A stretch of 33,910 nt of DNA from Bacteroidota bacterium. Its GTDB lineage: Bacteria > Bacteroidota > Bacteroidia > NS11-12g > UBA9320. The position numbers and the translations under genes were made by a program. The stretch lies in NCBI GenBank assembly GCA_024679565.1, contig JAIBDD010000028.1:1-33910 (forward strand). Direction: 5' to 3'. The notes beneath the pieces were generated by a model. It saw nothing but the letters and a program-made list of their open reading frames with translations. It searched no databases and was not told the DNA's origin. This document shows positions 32,206 to 33,910 of this stretch, in pieces. The first letter of the stretch is position 1. Each line of letters starts with the position of its first letter.

Positions 32206-33910
32206 GCCTTCACAAATCGCAATTTGGCGAACTTTAGCACCAGCTGTTTTTTACCAAATTGATCGAATAGGATGGTCGCTTTTTTGTTGCCAAAATCTCC
32301 ATCAATTTTCTCTACGGAACCCTTACCAAAACGTTGGTGCTCCACATTGTCACCCACCTTTATATCCTTGGTATCGTCTGGAACAAAGTTTTCAATTGGT
32401 GGCGGCAATGGCTTACTAGGCGCAGTTTTGTTCGTTCGACCATATTTATTTTGAAAACTAGGTTTTGGTTTCGCGGCAAAGCTCCCTCCTCTTGACCTAG
32501 ATTCATCAGCATCTACTTTTTGTTTAAATGTCTTTTTATCAAGCTCGATAAAATCATTTACAATTTCACTAATAAATCGACTTGGCTCACACGGAAGCAA
32601 TTGCCCAAATCGAAACCTTGAATTAGCATAAGACAAGGTCAATTTACGCTCAGCTCGCGTCATTCCCACATAAAACAATCTACGCTCTTCCTCCAAGTCT
32701 TTGCGACTACCACTGCTCATTTGAGACGGAAACAAATTTTCTTCCATTCCGGAGATATACACATACGGAAACTCAAGTCCTTTTGCGGCATGAATGGTCA
32801 TTAAAGAAATCTTATCATTAGACCCATCGTCTTTATCAGCATCAGTAATTAAAGCGATGTCTTGAAGATATATCCCAAGGTTTTTATCTAGTTCAGATTC
32901 GTCATCTTCAACAAATTCCTTTATACCATTCAATAACTCAACAACGTTCTCGTACCTACTAATCCCTTCAACGGTTTTGTCGTCGTACAAGTTCTTCAAC
33001 AAATTGGTTGATTTCGCTATATGCATCGACAACTCATAGGCATCTTTGGTGGCGAGCATGGTAGCGAAGCTTTTAATCTTTGTTGCAAAATCGGCAAGTC
33101 TTGTTTTGGCTGACCCCAAATTGGCAAAAACCTCTGCATTGCATACGATATCCCACCACGACACTCCCTGCTCACTTGCATGAAGCTGAATTTTATCTAA
33201 CGTAGTTTTACCTATGCCTCGTGCAGGATAATTTATCACCCGCTTAAGACTCTCTTCATCTTTATGATTTACTGTTAAACGCAAATAGGCAAGAAGGTCT
33301 TTCACCTCTTTACGCTGATAGAATGATGTCCCACCATATATTCGATACGGCAAATTCAGTTTCCTTAATGCCTCCTCCAAACTTCTGCTCTGGGCATTTG
33401 TCCGATACAAGATTGCAAAATCGGTATGACTTGCCTGGCTTTTCATCTTTTCCTCAAAGATTGATTGCGCAATAAACCGCCCTTCTTCATTGTCGGTTAC
33501 CGCACGGATAACCTTTATCTTTTCTCCAAGTTGATTTGAAGTCCAAACCTTTTTCTCCAGCTGGTCTTTGTTATTGGCAATTATTGAGCCCGCAGCATTC
33601 ACAATGGTTTGTGTCGAACGATAATTCTGCTCTAGTTTATATACTTTTAAATCCGGATAGTCCTTCTCGAAGTTGAGGATGTTTCGAATAGTAGCTCCTC
33701 TGAATGAATAGATACTCTGTGCGTCGTCACCAACCACACATATGTTTTCGTTAACAGCAGCAAGTTTTTTAACAATCATGTACTGACAATGATTCGTATC
33801 CTGATACTCATCAACCATCACATACTTAAACTTGTGCTGATATTTATTTAACACATCCACATGTTTTGTAAAAAGCTCGAAGGTTTTAAGTAGCAAATCA
33901 TCAAAATCCA
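32202..33910 (-). CDS. UvrD/PcrA-type superfamily 1 DNA helicase (5' part beyond the window)
   Basis: The 3' 569 codons of an ATP-dependent 3'-5' DNA helicase used in excision repair and replication restart. The frame is open at the right edge, beginning in DFDDLLLKTF, the 1B domain of UvrD; a TTG at 33896 is not the true start. Visible motifs are motif II VDEYQDTN, III VVGDDAQSIYSFRGA, IV LEQNYRST, V TIHAAKGLEFPYVY and VI RRLFYVGMTRAERK. The Walker A motif lies outside. The C-terminus after 450 is Lys/Ser-rich and closes with a Tudor-like KVGDNVEHQRFGKG segment, the RNA-polymerase-binding type of tail found in PcrA. Gene name uvrD or pcrA cannot be decided. Confidence 0.95.
   Translation of the reverse strand, partial: DFDDLLLKTFELFTKHVDVLNKYQHKFKYVMVDEYQDTNHCQYMIVKKLAAVNENICVVGDDAQSIYSFRGATIRNILNFEKDYPDLKVYKLEQNYRSTQTIVNAAGSIIANNKDQLEKKVWTSNQLGEKIKVIRAVTDNEEGRFIAQSIFEEKMKSQASHTDFAILYRTNAQSRSLEEALRKLNLPYRIYGGTSFYQRKEVKDLLAYLRLTVNHKDEESLKRVINYPARGIGKTTLDKIQLHASEQGVSWWDIVCNAEVFANLGSAKTRLADFATKIKSFATMLATKDAYELSMHIAKSTNLLKNLYDDKTVEGISRYENVVELLNGIKEFVEDDESELDKNLGIYLQDIALITDADKDDGSNDKISLMTIHAAKGLEFPYVYISGMEENLFPSQMSSGSRKDLEEERRLFYVGMTRAERKLTLSYANSRFRFGQLLPCEPSRFISEIVNDFIELDKKTFKQKVDADESRSRGGSFAAKPKPSFQNKYGRTNKTAPSKPLPPPIENFVPDDTKDIKVGDNVEHQRFGKGSVEKIDGDFGNKKATILFDQFGKKQLVLKFAKLRFVKA

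Overview
The window reads as the chromosome of a Bacteroidota bacterium, most likely Flavobacteriales or a close marine relative. The evidence is a type IX secretion sorting domain, a Porin_10-type outer-membrane protein, a FloA/NfeD pair, many exact TAnnTTTG promoter boxes, few Shine-Dalgarno sequences, and AT-rich spacers. No rRNA, tRNA, CRISPR array or insertion sequence was seen.

Left end (1-3898): one end of an integrated mobile element, entirely on the minus strand. From its chromosomal edge inward it has a zinc-finger/double-HTH regulator, a tyrosine recombinase, an unrecognised 394-aa protein, an excisionase-type HTH protein, and the start of a probable Rep-like protein that runs off the window. 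It abuts the intact 3' end of mnmE, the same gene end used by the SGI1 family. Two helically phased repeat arrays lie in it: four TAAG units 10 bp apart ahead of the regulator, and three 11-bp GTTAC units ahead of the HTH/Rep pair. The far att site is outside the window.

Centre (3899-24529): housekeeping genes in short operons. A muramidase/LysM protein, a sodium:solute symporter and a LOG-family protein are tightly joined, with mnmE downstream. Then come dsbD, a phosphopantetheinyl transferase, dcd, a decayed adenylate cyclase, a DUF819 membrane protein, a DinB-like protein, a secreted T9SS cargo protein, nfeD-floA, fbp with a lipid kinase, a divergent aspartate kinase, a MORN/SIMPL pair, and fdx-iscX-kdsC-like.

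Right end (24530-33910): a spacer with two near-identical copies of a small structured RNA, each with its own promoter and terminator. After it come an LTA-synthase-like sulfatase fused in operon with a FAD oxidoreductase, a Porin_10 protein convergent with a double-OmpA-domain protein, a 424-bp spacer with a promoter and hairpin, an unrecognised 155-aa protein, a stand-alone receiver domain, and the 3' part of a UvrD/PcrA helicase.

The most unusual items are the tandem small RNA pair (24567-24835), a second orphan small RNA candidate (14764-14890), the mnmE-linked element with its two phased repeat arrays, and a set of promoters placed so close to start codons that the mRNAs should be leaderless or nearly so.
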